A stretch of DNA of 64,000 bases. It comes from Patella vulgata (taxonomy: Eukaryota; Mollusca; Gastropoda; Patellidae). Both the position numbers and the translations under genes were made by a program. The notes under the pieces were generated by a model, which had not been told where the DNA came from, searched no databases, and saw only the letters and a list, made by a program, of their open reading frames with translations. Numbering within the stretch: position 1 is the stretch's first letter; every line of letters begins with the position of its first letter. Below are positions 1 through 11,635 of the stretch, piece after piece. The stretch is from NCBI RefSeq assembly GCF_932274485.2, contig NC_065884.2:59148546-59212545 (forward strand), in the 5' to 3' direction.

Positions 1-59
1 AAAGCCTCGGATACTCGTGTGCACAAAACCATACATGTTACGTCTTCGTACATGTTACG

Positions 60-428
60 GGAGCCACAGTGGCTCAGTGTGTAAGACGTTGGCTCGCTAA
101 CCTGTCGGTACCGTGTTCGATCGATGCGTTGACCGAGAAAGTTCGTCGGAATTTTCCGGTGTGGTTCCCTCTTGTCAGTGGTGCAGGACGGAGGACCTGA
201 CAAGAGACAACGTATAGTCATTCGGATGGCACAAAAAAAACGAGGTCCGATCTTCACATTGGCGTGCACGTAAAAGATCCCTTGACAGTTGGAATTCGAA
301 ATAAGAGTAGGTCGCAATGCCGCTGTCCGGGCAAAATTTCCTTCATGACACACTGTATGACATATGCCCAGTCGGAGCACAACAGTAGGAAGTTAAACCT
401 CATGTCATGTCATTTCATTTCATTTCTC
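60..428 (+). mobile_element. SINE-A, nearly full length
   Basis: tRNA-like head (CAGTGGCTCAGTGTGTAAGA as box A, TACCGTGTTCGATCG as box B region), body with CGGTGTGGTTCCCTCTTGTC and GATCCCTTGACAGTTGGAAT, 3' end GTTAAACCTCATGTC and (ATTTC)n tail. Confidence 0.85.
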
Positions 429-600
429 GCGACATCCCCGTTGCGACAAAAACATTAGCGTGGTTCAAAACAGAACATGGCGTATTGTTTTTTGTAGACT
501 AATGTATTTGTTCAATTGCGTGTCACAGGCAGTTAGTTTTCATTTCAAAGAACATTTTTGTGTGATCAATGAAAACAACTAGGTGATTGTTTGTGAATAC

Positions 601-965
601 GAAATGAAATGAAATGGGGTTTAACGTCCTACTGTTCTGCTCCTAACTGGACTAATGAAGATCATCATACGCCATACAGTGTGCTATGGGTGAGGGAAAT
701 TTTGCTCGGACAGCGGCACTGCGACCTACTCTTATTTCGAATTCCAACTGTCAAGGGATCTTTTACGTGCACGCCAATGTGTACCCGGGACCTCGGTTTT
801 TCGTCCCATCCGAAAGACTAGACAGCTGTCCTTGTCAGGCATCATTGACAAGGGGGAACTACGCCGGAAAATCTGTATGAACTTTCTCGGTCAATGCAGG
901 GATGGAACACCCGACCTCCAGGCTAGCGAGCCAGCTCCTTACCCTCTAAGCCACCGTGACCCCAT
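601..965 (-). mobile_element. SINE-A, nearly full length
   Basis: Starts on the plus strand with the GAAAT tail repeats and GGGGTTTAACGTCCTACTG, and ends with the head complement (GAGCCAGCTCCTTACCCTCT, AGCCACCGTGACCCC). A clean reverse copy. Confidence 0.88.
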
Positions 966-1017
966 GTATGTGAATACAGATGTACAACAAACAATTATTA
1001 ACTCCTCATTTCAGTAA

Positions 1018-1150
1018 GCATACCCTGCATTTTGCACGACAATCGTAGCCAATAGAGGGACGTGGATGAGAAAGTTATATCAGGTGTTCTAATCGAGTAT
1101 GCATGCCCTGCCTTTAGCCCGAGAATCGCACCAAATGAACGGACGTACGA
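1018..1150. repeat. two-copy diverged tandem repeat, about 80 bp period
   Basis: GCAT(A/G)CCCTGC.TTT and GA(C/G)AATCG.A.CCAA..G..GGACGT occur twice in the same order. Confidence 0.5.
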
Positions 1151-1549
1151 GGTATCAGAAATATTAAAAAAAAACGCTCGTTTATATTGTAGCCATTGAT
1201 ATTTATTGTTACATATATTATAACACTAGTTTTAAGTCGACATCACGAGATTTGAATTAAATCTTTCATTTGGTATTTCCCATTTATTTGTCTTTACATT
1301 ATGTAGATGTTTATTGTACGTGTGTAAATTTGTTTAAAACAACGCCGAGACGATTTGTTTGTCACGTATCCGATGGTCATGTCCGTGTTTTGTGTACAAC
1401 AAAAAAACCCTAACTGAAATTTTCTTTCAAAAGAAAAAGCACATTGTGTTGTTTAATGTTAGGTCATATATTTTATTTTATGTCGTTTAGTATTTATACA
1501 GATCATTGAAACAACTAAAGAAATCTTTAATCAGTTATAGTCCGGTAGC

Positions 1550-1715
1550 TGAAGGGGGGGGGGGAGAAATCGCCACCCGAGCTGTGAATTTATGAGACCA
1601 AGTTTTTCTGGACCAGTTTTTTGCGTAGATTCCGAATCTGGATGGTGATCAGGCGTTTGAGGGGGCGTTTTCGAGATATAGGGGGTCAAATGTCTACAAT
1701 GGAGGGGGGGGGGCG
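1550..1715 (+). repeat. dispersed repeat D (poly-G start)
   Basis: A tract of about 12 G, GAGACCAAGTTTTTCTGGAC, TTTTGCGTAGATTCCGAATC, GGGGCGTTTTCGAGATATAG and a second G run near 1706. Same order as the copy at 54140. Confidence 0.55.
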
Positions 1716-1744
1716 ATGTCATTTTGATGGCATAATATATTAAA

Positions 1745-1895
1745 CATGCATTATGCAAGAGCTAAATCTGATTATTGCAAGTCTTAATTTAGGCTTCAGA
1801 TGTTATAGAAATTATAAATTAGATCTTTATTTAAACAACAAGACCAAAATCAACTCTGTAGACCCACGGATGGCTCGGCTACAGCTCGGATTTAA
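1745..1895 (+). repeat. dispersed repeat C
   Basis: GCATTATGCAAGAGCTAAATC, TTAGGCTTCAGATGTTATAG, AATCAACTCTGTAGACCCACGGATGGC: same order as the copies in the aldolase introns. Confidence 0.6.
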
Positions 1896-1916
1896 ATAGG
1901 ATTTCACTAATTGATT

Positions 1917-2007
1917 AATTTCCCTCATAGCACACTGTATGGCGTATGCCCGTCTTCATTAGCCCAGTATAGGAGCAGAACAGTAGGACGTTAAACCTCA
2001 TTTCATT
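1917..2007 (+). mobile_element. SINE-A 3' fragment
   Basis: From TTTCCCTCATAGCACACTGT to GACGTTAAACCTCATTTC. It abuts the next copy tail to tail. Confidence 0.8.
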
Positions 2008-2250
2008 TTGCTCCTAACCTGGGCTAATGAAGACGGGCATACGCCATACAGTGTACTATGAGGGAAATTTTGCCCGGGCAGCGGCGCTACGGCCTACTCT
2101 TATATCGAATTCCAACTGCCAAGGGATCTTTTACGTGCACGCCAATGTGTACACAGGGCCTCGGTTTTTCGTCCCATCCGAACGACTAGACAGCTGTCCT
2201 TGTCAGGCCCTCCATCCTGCATCACTGACATGAGGAATCCACGCCGGAAG
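2008..2250 (-). mobile_element. SINE-A, tail-less reverse copy
   Basis: From GCTCCTAACCTGGGCTAATG to GCATCACTGACATGAGGAAT. It is the inverted partner of the preceding fragment, so 1920-2095 is a long palindrome. Confidence 0.8.
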
Positions 2251-2525
2251 ACGGACAGACATATAGTGTGCTACTTGTGGCAGCACAACGGCCTCGTCTT
2301 GTTTCAAATTCCAAATGTCAAGAGTTCTTTTACGTACAAGTCACGGGATCTCGACTGTTTTTTTTTATCCCATTTGAACGACTAGATAATGTTCCTTGTT
2401 AGGCCATTCGTCCTAATTCACTGACAAGGGGACACCCCGAGGACCTTTCTCGGTGAACACCCGGAGCAAACCCGAGACCTCCTCGTTAGCAGACCAGCGT
2501 CTTACTCATTGGGCCACCGCGACCC
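2251..2525 (-). mobile_element. SINE-A, older reverse copy
   Basis: CAGACATATAGTGTGCTA, TTTCAAATTCCAAATGTCAAG, TCCCATTTGAACGACTAGAT, and head complement GCGTCTTACTCATTGGGCCACC. Confidence 0.75.
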
Positions 2526-2540
2526 CACCCCCCTTATTTT

Positions 2541-2680
2541 AAGAGTCACGTGGTGAGTATAACGCTGGGTCACGAACCAGGATGATCCGGGTTAGCATCG
2601 GGTGTTGGCCACAAAAGTTTCTTCGGTATTTTCCAGTTGATGCAGAAAAGTCAGAGTTTAAATCCCATTTCATTTTATTC
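2541..2680 (+). mobile_element. SINE-A, deleted and diverged copy
   Basis: Head-like GAGTATAACGCTGGGTCACG and GGGTTAGCATCGGGTGTTGG, then a jump to CAGAGTTTAAATCCCATTTC with tail. Confidence 0.55.
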
Positions 2681-3252
2681 CCTTTGATTCACATTTATCT
2701 ATTTTTGACTTCTGACATATATGTTAACGATCTGGGTTGTTATACTGTTAATCGAGTGTAATCTCCTTTTAATTAGCTACACAGCCGATGTTAAAAACAT
2801 ATATACTAAATAGGTCAACCATATCGGTATTTTCTCTTGACATAGTCTTTTATATATAATATATACAAATTATCGTATATATAATAAATATAATTACTCT
2901 ATACATAAACAAATATAAAGGAAAGAACTGGGTGTCAATTTGATTCTAACATATTCCATATTTGGTTATTATTTGTTTCCAGCTACCATTCGAACTGCCA
3001 AACTTTATATGTACATTACTACCAATCTAAACCTCTGTTTCCAGCGAAAAAAATAATCAGATACCCCTGGTGTTAAATTACAGCTAAACTTTATACTGTG
3101 GGAAATGTGCAGTTTTCATTTCCGACGCGTTTTAACTTGTGCAAAACCATAATGGGTTCGTATCTTATTTCCTCGTGATATACTCGCTTAATGATGTAAA
3201 CATTGATAATTAGCCAGGTATGATACGAAGTTGACAATGGTTATATCCTTAA
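2681..3252. other. AT-rich DNA, nothing recognised
   Basis: Low-complexity TATA-rich stretches (2850-2910), with no coding or repeat match seen. Confidence 0.4.
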
Positions 3253-3253
3253 A

Positions 3254-3438
3254 GAGGGGGAGAAATGGGATTTAACGTCCTCCCAACATAAACTAGGTCA
3301 TTTCGGGACTAACAAATGGGGCAATTTTATGCCAATAATACGCTTGCACGTAGGGGTCTTTAGCAGTGGGAGGAAACTCCGAGACCCGGATAAAACTCAC
3401 GCGTTTGGACAGGCGATTCTACTCCTTGTTACTCATCC
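3254..3438 (-). mobile_element. SINE-B, headless reverse copy
   Basis: GAAATGGGATTTAACGTCCT, AACTAGGTCATTTCGGGACT, GTCTTTAGCAGTGGGAGGAA, GACAGGCGATTCTACTCCTT. The tRNA-like head is missing. Confidence 0.8.
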
Positions 3439-4060
3439 TTAAGCGTTTTTGATAGTAATTTTCGATTTGCTGTGATTCGACTAGACATTTACAATGGGGC
3501 TGTTCAAATTGTGTGTTAAATCTGTGAGAAATCTGACCATTCATCGCTCAGAAATAGATGTTTTATAATTCATTACGAATCATTTTGTGGTTTTCCATAC
3601 GTTCAGCGAACGCTCGTACGAAATGTGGTTGTCATGGTTATTTTATGTAAAATTTATTAATTTTCTTGTTGTAAGTGCAAGGTTTCTTTAAGTGTGATGG
3701 AATGTAGTCAATCTAGTCTCAATAGATGTAATAATGAAGATGAAGTAGATACAAGAATGTTCAGATTCCGGAGCGTATTTACTTAATTGTTCAGTATATT
3801 TAAATTATAACCTATATCTGCATGACCCGGGCCATAACAACTATAGCTTAGCCGAGAATTACTTACATGATGTCCACCCTCCTTTATATCATAATAAACG
3901 CATTGACGAAGTTCTCCCTCTCTTCTTTTTTAGTATTCAGTGCCTGATTTATTGTATTCAAATCGACTGCCTATAAATTAACAGCAACGATATAAATTTG
4001 GGTACACTTTGGGTACAAGATGGCTTGACAGCCCTCAACTTGGGCTATACGGATTCATTC

Positions 4061-4401
4061 AATCTGATTAAAATACAGATCTATATTTCGTTTCGTTTTT
4101 TTATACTTTCAATGGACTACATTACATGAAGATCTGACAAAATGTACTCGAAGGTCGTGTCAGGGGTCGTACGAGTGACTTTTGACCCTATGACGTCAGA
4201 CTCAATCAATCAGCGTTGACGTTTCTAGTGGTTTACCCACAGTCGCCGTAATAAACCGTTTCATTGGCTTATCCCCCCACTTCAACCAAAACGCCTGTAA
4301 TATAACAATTTTTCCAGATCCTAGTGTAGTAAAGACAAGTAAAACGAAATTTTGAACTATAAAAAACGAAACGAAATAGGATCTGTGTTTTAATCAGATT
4401 G
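4061..4401. mobile_element. MITE with about 45-bp inverted ends and 10-bp target duplication (Mutator-like?)
   Basis: Left AATCTGATTAAAATACAGAT and right ATCTGTGTTTTAATCAGATT are inverted repeats that continue through TATTTCGTTTCGTTTTT on each side. GGATTCATTC flanks both ends (4051-4060 and 4402-4411). A 9-11 bp duplication is typical of Mutator-type elements; this assignment is inference. No transposase. Confidence 0.7.
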
Positions 4402-4442
4402 GGATTCATTCAACATCCACTGTCATTGAAATAAAGCCTTAA

Positions 4443-4613
4443 AATGGGGTTTAACGTAGGCCTACTATGCACTAGTCGGGTTAATGAAGACAGGCATACG
4501 CGTCAGGTAGTGAACTGGGGGGGGGGGGTCGGAAAGCGGCGTTTGCAGCTATACTTTTTGTTGTCGATTCCAACTGTAAAGGGTTCATTTCTTGCACGCC
4601 AAAGTGCAGACCT
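4443..4613 (-). mobile_element. SINE-A, truncated reverse copy with G-tract
   Basis: AATGGGGTTTAACGTAGGCC, GGGTTAATGAAGACAGGCAT, GATTCCAACTGTAAAGGGTT. It is interrupted by a run of about 13 G and cut off where the tandem repeat begins. Confidence 0.75.
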
Positions 4614-4990
4614 GGCTGGCCTATATCGATACACATGTTGTATAACATCCATATATATATATATATATATACCTTCCGTATCAATCACAATAAATATACC
4701 AGTAACGTGCATGACCTGGCTGACCTATATCGATACACATGTTGTATAACATTCGTGATATATACCTTCCGTGAAATCAATCACAATAAATATACTAGTA
4801 ACGTGCATGACTTGACCTATATAGATATACATATTGTATAACATGCATACCTTCCGTATCAATCATAATAAATATACTAGGAACGTGCATGACTTGACCT
4901 ATATAGATATACTTGTTGTATAACATCAATAATATATACCTTCCGTGAAATCGATCACATATACTTATAACGCGCATGACCTGACCTAAA
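4612..4990. repeat. tandem repeat, about 80-105 bp period
   Basis: At least four units with GACCTATAT.GATA.AC, TTGTATAACAT, ACCTTCCGT, AATCA.AATAAATATAC and GTAACGTGCATGAC. Unit 1 contains an (AT)10 run. Weaker echoes (GACCTGACCTAAATCGATAC near 5190) extend the trace to about 5240. Confidence 0.85.
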
Positions 4991-5330
4991 AAAACATATA
5001 TAGTTATTGAATTGGCATACTAACAGGAAATACTAAAGATAACCTGGTTACTCATTCATACACGTCAAACATATAATAAAACGCAAAAAAAAAAGAATTT
5101 ATCTATGACCCGATCTAGTTACTCATTCATATACACGTACAGTCTGTTAAAACGATTAATACAACGCACCGAAGAATTTGCCTATGACCTGACCTAAATC
5201 GATACGTATATTATTATTATATACGATACAGTTGACCTACTTCTCTCCCACCTGGTTTCCACAAGAATAACAAGAGCTCAATAGTTAACGAATTCGTGAT
5301 CTTATCGAGGAAATTTAAAGTGGCACTGAC

Positions 5331-5929
5331 ACTCTCGCCACGAAAATGAATATAATCAATCTTTATTAATAACATATTCAAAACAGCCTTAGACTATTGC
5401 TCAATCATGGAAAATCCAAACACTGTCTAGGTCCTCCCTCCCGGCCTGTGATATGTTTAACGAGCGTTCAAACCACCACGATTCCTGAATTCAAAGTTAA
5501 AACATCTGAGCGACCAATCTAATTTGATAAATTGTGATTTAGAATCTTGCCAACCAGCGAATACCACGAGAGCGGTACCGATAATGCATTTTAAAAATAT
5601 AAGAAATTACAAAACTTCAAAATAAACAAGAGTAATGATAGGCCACCCGTGATTTGATTCTATCACTAGAATATTTACATGTATCATATTTATATTTTCT
5701 GTTGAATTCCTTCAAACGATGTTTTAACGAAGACAGGTTAAACGATGTAAAATCTACACATGGGAGGTACTCTCACAATTTTTGTAAATTGAACCTTGAA
5801 CGTGCCCCTATAAGTACACCTCTTTATAAATATATTTAAGCCAATTACTATAAATATACGCTGTATTACCGAAACCACATTCTTTCGTTTTATTGAAATC
5901 TTTCAAGCGATTTAAAGGTAAAGTACATA
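5331..5929. other. no gene; possible MITE end at 5331
   Basis: The string AAAGTGGCACTGACACTCTCG resembles the end of the MITE in SMARCB1 intron 9 (AAAGGGACAATAACACTCTTG). A matching opposite end was not found. The rest is AT-rich and featureless. Confidence 0.3.
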
Positions 5930-6275
5930 GCTCTTTATTGAAGATACATTGCTACGAAAGTATTTATCGGGTAGTAATTCCCAATAAAAGTATGTTGGTG
6001 TATATTTGGAAAGTATATAGACACCCGACCTAACTGTTAAATACAGGATTCCTTGAAAACACACAATGGTCGCCAGAAGACAAAAATGTGTGGGTGTCCC
6101 TAAAGGGCACCTCGTCTCCTCGAGTAAAATAAATATCGCCCCCAATGCGTTGTGAGACTCTGCCTATAGTAGACACTGCAATCAAACGTCGAAAAAAGAA
6201 GTTGACAGAGGATAATCCAGGAATTTACTTAGGCTTCGATATTTATTGTAATTGGCCAGCGACTAACGACAAATA
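5930..6275 (+). repeat. dispersed repeat E, copy 1
   Basis: GAAAGTATTTATCGGGTAGT, GGTGTATATTTGGAAA, GACAAAAATGTGTGGGTG, GATAATCCAGGAATT and GGCTTCGATATTTATTG, in the same order as 46945-47375. Confidence 0.6.
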
Positions 6276-7084
6276 CAACTAGTTATTTAGTCTTCCTCAA
6301 TCAAGATAAAACACGGCTGATAAAAATAGATTATCCCAGAACGGGGTAGTATAATTCCGCTTTTAATGTTTTAAGAGTGATTTGAAGCAGACTTTTGATA
6401 GATAAATTAGTTCAAATATGTTTTTAGTCCAAATATATCATTAAATCCCACAGTTTGCACGGTGGTAGGCAACTTTAATTTGGCTCTGCACCATTATTGA
6501 AATCCACCACGCCGTTTGGGAGCAGACGCCGAAAAGTTAACGAACCGGTTAAAGAAATATACATAAATAAAGTTTGTAGTGAAAATCCTTTAATCTTTGA
6601 CGTGCCTTTAAAATAGAATTATAAAAAGTATTGATAACAAACTTAAAAAACTTACACTATCTTGTGTTGTCTTGATAAAATTTCTTCAAAACACTTTGAG
6701 TTACAAAATCTATGCATTCACTCAATAATTTGATTTGCACATCCCAGTATTTTTTAGAACACACCACAGAGTAACAAGTTCTGTTCTCGTTCAATTATTA
6801 TGAAGTGTTCTGTTAAATTTAACCCTGTCTAAGTTGATAGATATGAAATAAGTCAACCATCAATTAAACTGTTACCAGCTTGCGGCTGTATGCTAATTTA
6901 CGTAAACATAACGCACGTAATTACAAAATCGTTGAAATATTGATTTTAACATTTGTCAACAATAAAGTTCTGAATAACTAAATAAAACATTTCTAAGAAA
7001 GATAAAATACATTGATATTTAACCTTTTTTAAGGCTTAAAATGAAAATTATATTACGCTTTTCTATTAAAACACTGAGTAAAGT
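6276..7084. other. AT-rich DNA, nothing recognised
   Basis: No open frame of note, no splice-supported exon and no repeat recognised. Confidence 0.4.
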
Positions 7085-7245
7085 GGGATCTCAGTATTCA
7101 GATATGAGAAATGTGTGTGAAGTGGAGTCTTAGCGTTTTGTAATCTGAAATATATAACCTCAGCATTTTCTAATCAGAAACATATATCTCAGCATTTTTG
7201 TAATGAAAAACATGTAAATCTCAGCATTTTGTAATGAAAAACAAA
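7085..7245. repeat. short tandem repeat, about 38 bp period
   Basis: Four units of CTCAGCATTTT(G)TAAT..GAAA.ACATATA, diverging toward the left. Confidence 0.65.
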
Positions 7246-7310
7246 TTCGTATGTAATAAGGAAAGAAATGAGACAAACTTGTCTAATTTCGAGTCCAGAT
7301 ATTTTTTCTT

Positions 7311-7445
7311 ATGAAACGAAATATGGTTTAACGTCCTAACTCCAGCTGGGTTATTGATGATGAAGAAGACTGCCATACGCCATACGCCATACACTGTGCT
7401 ATGAGCCAATTGCCACTAATGTGTAAACGGGACGAATATTTTTCT
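7311..7445 (-). mobile_element. SINE-A 3' fragment, reverse
   Basis: GAAACGAAATATGGTTTAAC, then CTGGGTTATTGATGATGAAG and a doubled GCCATACGCCATACGCCATA, CACTGTGCTATGAG. Confidence 0.7.
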
Positions 7446-8290
7446 TATGGGACACGCCCATGAACTCATTTATATATTTGGGTCCTAACCCTTTCACATT
7501 TCTGTTTTAAATGAAACCGTTTATAGAAAATGCGTACCATTTAAGGCGTGAGCGATTGGGTGTTTCCCCCCAAAAGGAGAGCCAATCCTGTGTTTTACGC
7601 ATATTAAAAAACAACACGCGTATGCATGTCAATAAATAAAATGAAGCCTACCTTCTATACATTTTGTTAAGTACAGCTGTCTTAATTCGCGTTAAATAGA
7701 TCACAAAGCGCGCCCATAATGTCACGTTTCTCTAGCAAAACTTCAAAAGATTATCATAAGGAAAAAAACAACAACATTGACAGCTAAAACATTCACTCAC
7801 AAAATCAAAAAAGGGGGAAATTTGACTACGGTAGACCATTGTGGAAATGTTTATGAATTGTAAATCATAATACATGACGTTTGGAAAATTATTACACATA
7901 ATGAAATAATTAACAGAATCGAAAAAAGGGAACGTTTACTATTGAAGACCATTGTTGAAATAACAGACCAGAAATAAAGCGCAGTGGGGAAGTGGAGAAA
8001 CATATTGTTAAACGGGTATATGTAACATATATTTCAACATGATGTTTCTGTTTAAATTTCAGTAATGTGTGTTCGGTTTGAGCATGTTTTACTGTCGCTG
8101 GATCAATAGGATAAAAACATGAATTGAAAAGAAAATTTGATATCCAAATCTACAGACAAATATATGAACGGGGTGTGAAGAATACAGAAGGCTTATCTGG
8201 TTTCTGAGTCGCCACTCTCTTGCCTTAAATCCAGTACGCCAACATAACGATTATCGCCATTATTGTCAAACAGTAGTATTATCCGTGTCT
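7446..8290. other. AT-rich DNA, nothing recognised
   Basis: No gene or repeat seen on either strand. Confidence 0.4.
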
Positions 8291-8603
8291 CGGGGAGTCG
8301 CGGTGACTCGGTGACTAAGACGCTGACTCGCTAACCTAGGGATCTTGGGTTCTCTCCCGGTGTTCTATCAGGGTTTTCCGGTATAGTTTCCCCTTGTCAG
8401 TGGTGCAGGATGTATGGCTTGACAAGAAACAGTGTATAGTCAGTCGTTCAGATGGGACGAAAACCCGGGGTCTCGTGCACACATTGGCGTACAAGTAAAA
8501 AACCCAATGACAGTTGGAATTAGAAATAAGAGTAGGCTGTAGTCCTTCTCCATTAGCACCGCCAGTGCAGAATGGTGGACGTAAAACCCCATTTCATTTC
8601 ATA
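8291..8603 (+). mobile_element. SINE-A, nearly full length
   Basis: Head CGGTGACTCGGTGACTAAGA and GGGATCTTGGGTTCTCTCCC, body CAGTGGTGCAGGATGTATGG and CCCAATGACAGTTGGAATTA, tail CCCCATTTCATTTCAT. Confidence 0.85.
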
Positions 8604-8874
8604 TCATAATAGTGTCTGCACTAGAGCACCATTCTAAATATGATAACAAATGGTGTGATAACAGAATGAAGCACTCGTGTTATTACTTATAATAGTAGCA
8701 AACTACGGGGTGTCTAAAAGGAAATATGAAATAAATTGTATGAAAGCAAACACACGATTACCTTTGACACGACAAATGGTCTACAATCGGATTAAAATAA
8801 TCATCATTTGCGAACAAAAGGACAAACGCAAGTAACCAAGTTCGCATGGACGTACAATACAAAACGACGAACTT

Positions 8875-9053
8875 GTCAGTGGTGCTTGGCGGGGGGTCCT
8901 GAACAATGTCTAGTCGTTCGGATGGCACGAAAAACCGAGGTCACGTGCACATATTAAAGCGTCCACATAAAATTCGAAATGAGTGTAGGCTGTATTGTGC
9001 CGCTGTCCGGTCCACAATTTCCCCATAGCACAGGGGATACCCAATTTCATTTC
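8875..9053 (+). mobile_element. SINE-A, headless copy
   Basis: CAGTGGTGCTTGGCGGGGGG, TAGTCGTTCGGATGGCACGA, CCAATTTCATTTCAA. The 3' end is shortened. Confidence 0.75.
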
Positions 9054-9185
9054 AAACGATGAAAAATTGTCTAAATTAATAATAAAAATTTGGTATCTAA
9101 ATTTGAGTTTCAGATCACTCATCCGATAAATGAACAGCTAGCAAATTTCATTCAAGCAGCCGTTATGGGAATGATGTGAAATTAC

Positions 9186-9366
9186 ATCAAACATGTGTTC
9201 CCACGTGGTTCAGTATTAGGACCCATATGGTCTAAGATATTCATCAACAGAACATGGTCACTCAAACGTGAATACTAAGATCCACTTCGTATGAAATATT
9301 CACCAATATGACGGGGTCCCCAAAGATTCAATATTCGGGCCTATTTCATTTAGAATATCTATTCAT
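9186..9366. repeat. three-unit tandem repeat, about 58 bp period
   Basis: TATT.GGACCCATATGGTCTAAGATATTCATCAA and two relatives (AATACTAAGATCCACTTCGT; AATATTCGGGCCTATTTCAT) in register, each after TGG/GGG-TC-C. Confidence 0.55.
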
Positions 9367-10454
9367 GGTCTTTTTAAATAACTTTTAATTAACCGTTTTT
9401 TCTGTCATAAAAAGTGATATATAAGCAAAAGGCAGCAGACATTTGTTTCTATTTAATCAGTATTATATTAATCACATATCTCTGGACATATTATTTGTTA
9501 ATTAATGGTCAAGTTGATAATAGATGTGGTCTAACGGTGTTTGTTATAAAGCCGTGTTAATCAACATGTAATTAGTTTTGTTAAATGACTTGTATACCAT
9601 AAATCATATCAGTAATGTCTTGAATTATAAGTCTGGCAGCTGATATTTTCATAACCTACATTAAGCCTCCAGATATTTATGGAAGGAAAGGTAACAACGG
9701 GGCAATTAGGTAGATACAGAGATCAGAGCAAATCGCCAAATAAGTAGTAACGGATTCGTGCACGGCTGCGAAAGGCGACGTTAACTCTTTCCAAACCACG
9801 CGGCAGTCCTTCTCATTTACATTGTTGGTGTAATTGACCACATAATATCTTCTTTTTTAGATGAATATATCAAATTATATGGTTTCCTAGACAATGACAA
9901 TGGATCTATCTTTTAAATCTACTTTCTGGTATTCTTGCAAAGTCTGCTTGTTAAGGGGAGTAAGGTTTCTTGATTGAGATAAAGAAAGAAAAATAAGAAA
10001 AAAAAATTTAATTGATTTAGTTGATCTGGTGTTATTTCTATTAACAATATATAAAGATTCATGCGATACAATTTTCGTTCAGTTTACTTAGATTTCTGTT
10101 AAAGTTTAAATTTTCGAATAAACTGTCGACTGTTGAACACCAATTCATTTATACCATAACAATGGCTTCCATATTAAACCTTTAAAACGAGGAGACAATT
10201 ATCCACTTCGCGAAATTGTTTTAATGAACTCTTCACTTTTGTTATTATGTGTCTTAATCCATACGAAAGAGTTTCTAGTCATTTTAAGAATATGAATATC
10301 TTTAATATAATTCATTTATAATGTCTTGTGTTCTGTTTAGTCTTAAGAGAATGTGTTAACGATGCTAAAAATACAGAATTCCAACAAAGGTCATAAATTA
10401 TGTCAAAATTATTCCCTATTTTAATGTAAAGGTTGTTATATTGCGAAAACTTTA
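9367..10454. other. AT-rich DNA, nothing recognised
   Basis: No coding exon, SINE or MITE seen in this 1.1 kb. Confidence 0.4.
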
Positions 10455-10612
10455 AGCATTCACAATGAATCATAACTTTGCTCGCAATAGGGTAATTTGA
10501 CTGAAATTTTCAGTAAATTCACTTTGCATTATCTATTTTTAAACTAGTATAGCAAGGACTCCAATGTTTTTTTTATTATCTAAATCTTAATATGCATCTT
10601 TAAACTTTATAT
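10455..10612 (+). repeat. dispersed repeat C, second module
   Basis: ATAACTTTGCTCGCAATAGG, TTTGACTGAAATTTTCAGTA, TTATCTAAATCTTAATATGC and CATCTTTAAACTT match the blocks at 15.64 kb and, reversed, 17.4 kb. Confidence 0.55.
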
Positions 10613-10631
10613 TGAACGTTTATTCTACGTG

Positions 10632-10966
10632 ACACTTCAGAGTTTTAGGACGTTGACTCGCTAACTTGGAGGTCCGTGTTGGATTTTCCGGCGTGGTCCG
10701 CCAGGTCAGTGGTGCGGGACTTCGGGTCTGGTAAGGGACAACGGATAGTCGTTCCGATGGGACGAAAATCGAAGTCCCGTGAACACATTAGCGTGCACGT
10801 AAATATCCCTTGTCAATTGGAATTCTAGACCGTAGTTCCGCTGTCCGTGCAAAAATTTCCGTCATATCACACTGTATTGCAGGTGTCCGTCTTCATTATC
10901 CCAGTAGGAGCAGAACAGTGGGATGTTAAACCCCATATAATTTCATTTCATTTCACGTGGCATTTT
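10632..10966 (+). mobile_element. SINE-A, nearly full length with head deletion
   Basis: TTTTAGGACGTTGACTCGCT, TTTTCCGGCGTGGTCCGCCA, GTTCCGATGGGACGAAAATC, tail TTCATTTCATTTC. Confidence 0.82.
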
Positions 10967-11214
10967 TGAGCTTTAAGAGAAATATTAAATTATGCATGGA
11001 AGTTCTATGGTTCTACATGTAGCATTACACCTAGATTTCCAATTGATATAATATTATGAATTATTAATAACATTGCACTATTCATCTTATGTAATTATCA
11101 TCTCGATTAGTTCCTACTGCCTGACTTAGGTCACCCCAATTTAATTTTCTGTTCTTCGGGGTCTTGATAAAAAAAAAATAGCCAAAATTTGGAACTAAAA
11201 GCTTTTAAACAAAA

Positions 11215-11545
11215 AATGAAATGAAATGGGGTTTAACGTCCTACTGTTCTGCTCCTAACCTGGGCTAATGAAGACGGGCATACGCCATACAGTGTGCTAT
11301 AAGGGAAATTTTGCCCGGGCAGCGGCGCTACGGCCTACTCTTATATCGAATTCCACGGGACCTCGGTTTTTCGTCCCATCCGAACGACTAGACAGCTGTC
11401 CTTGTCAGGCCCTCCGTCCTGCATCACTGACAAGGGGAAACCACGCCGGAAAATCGGGATGAACTTTCTCGGCCAATGCAGGGATCGAACACCCGACCTC
11501 CAGGCTAGCGAGCCAGCGTCTTACCCACTTAGCCACGTGATCCCA
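11215..11545 (-). mobile_element. SINE-A, reverse, one internal deletion
   Basis: Close to the consensus, with the box B complement GGGATCGAACACCCGACCTC intact and the box A complement GCGTCTTACCCACTTAGCCA. About 40 bp around the GATCTTTTACGTGCACGCC block are missing. One of the best-kept heads in the window. Confidence 0.9.
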
Positions 11546-11635
11546 GCATAACCAAGTACTTTCGGTTGTTCAATGAGTCTTTTTCCCAAAGAAATAAGAA
11601 GGAAAGTTTTACAGATTTTCCCGAAGAACAAAAGT

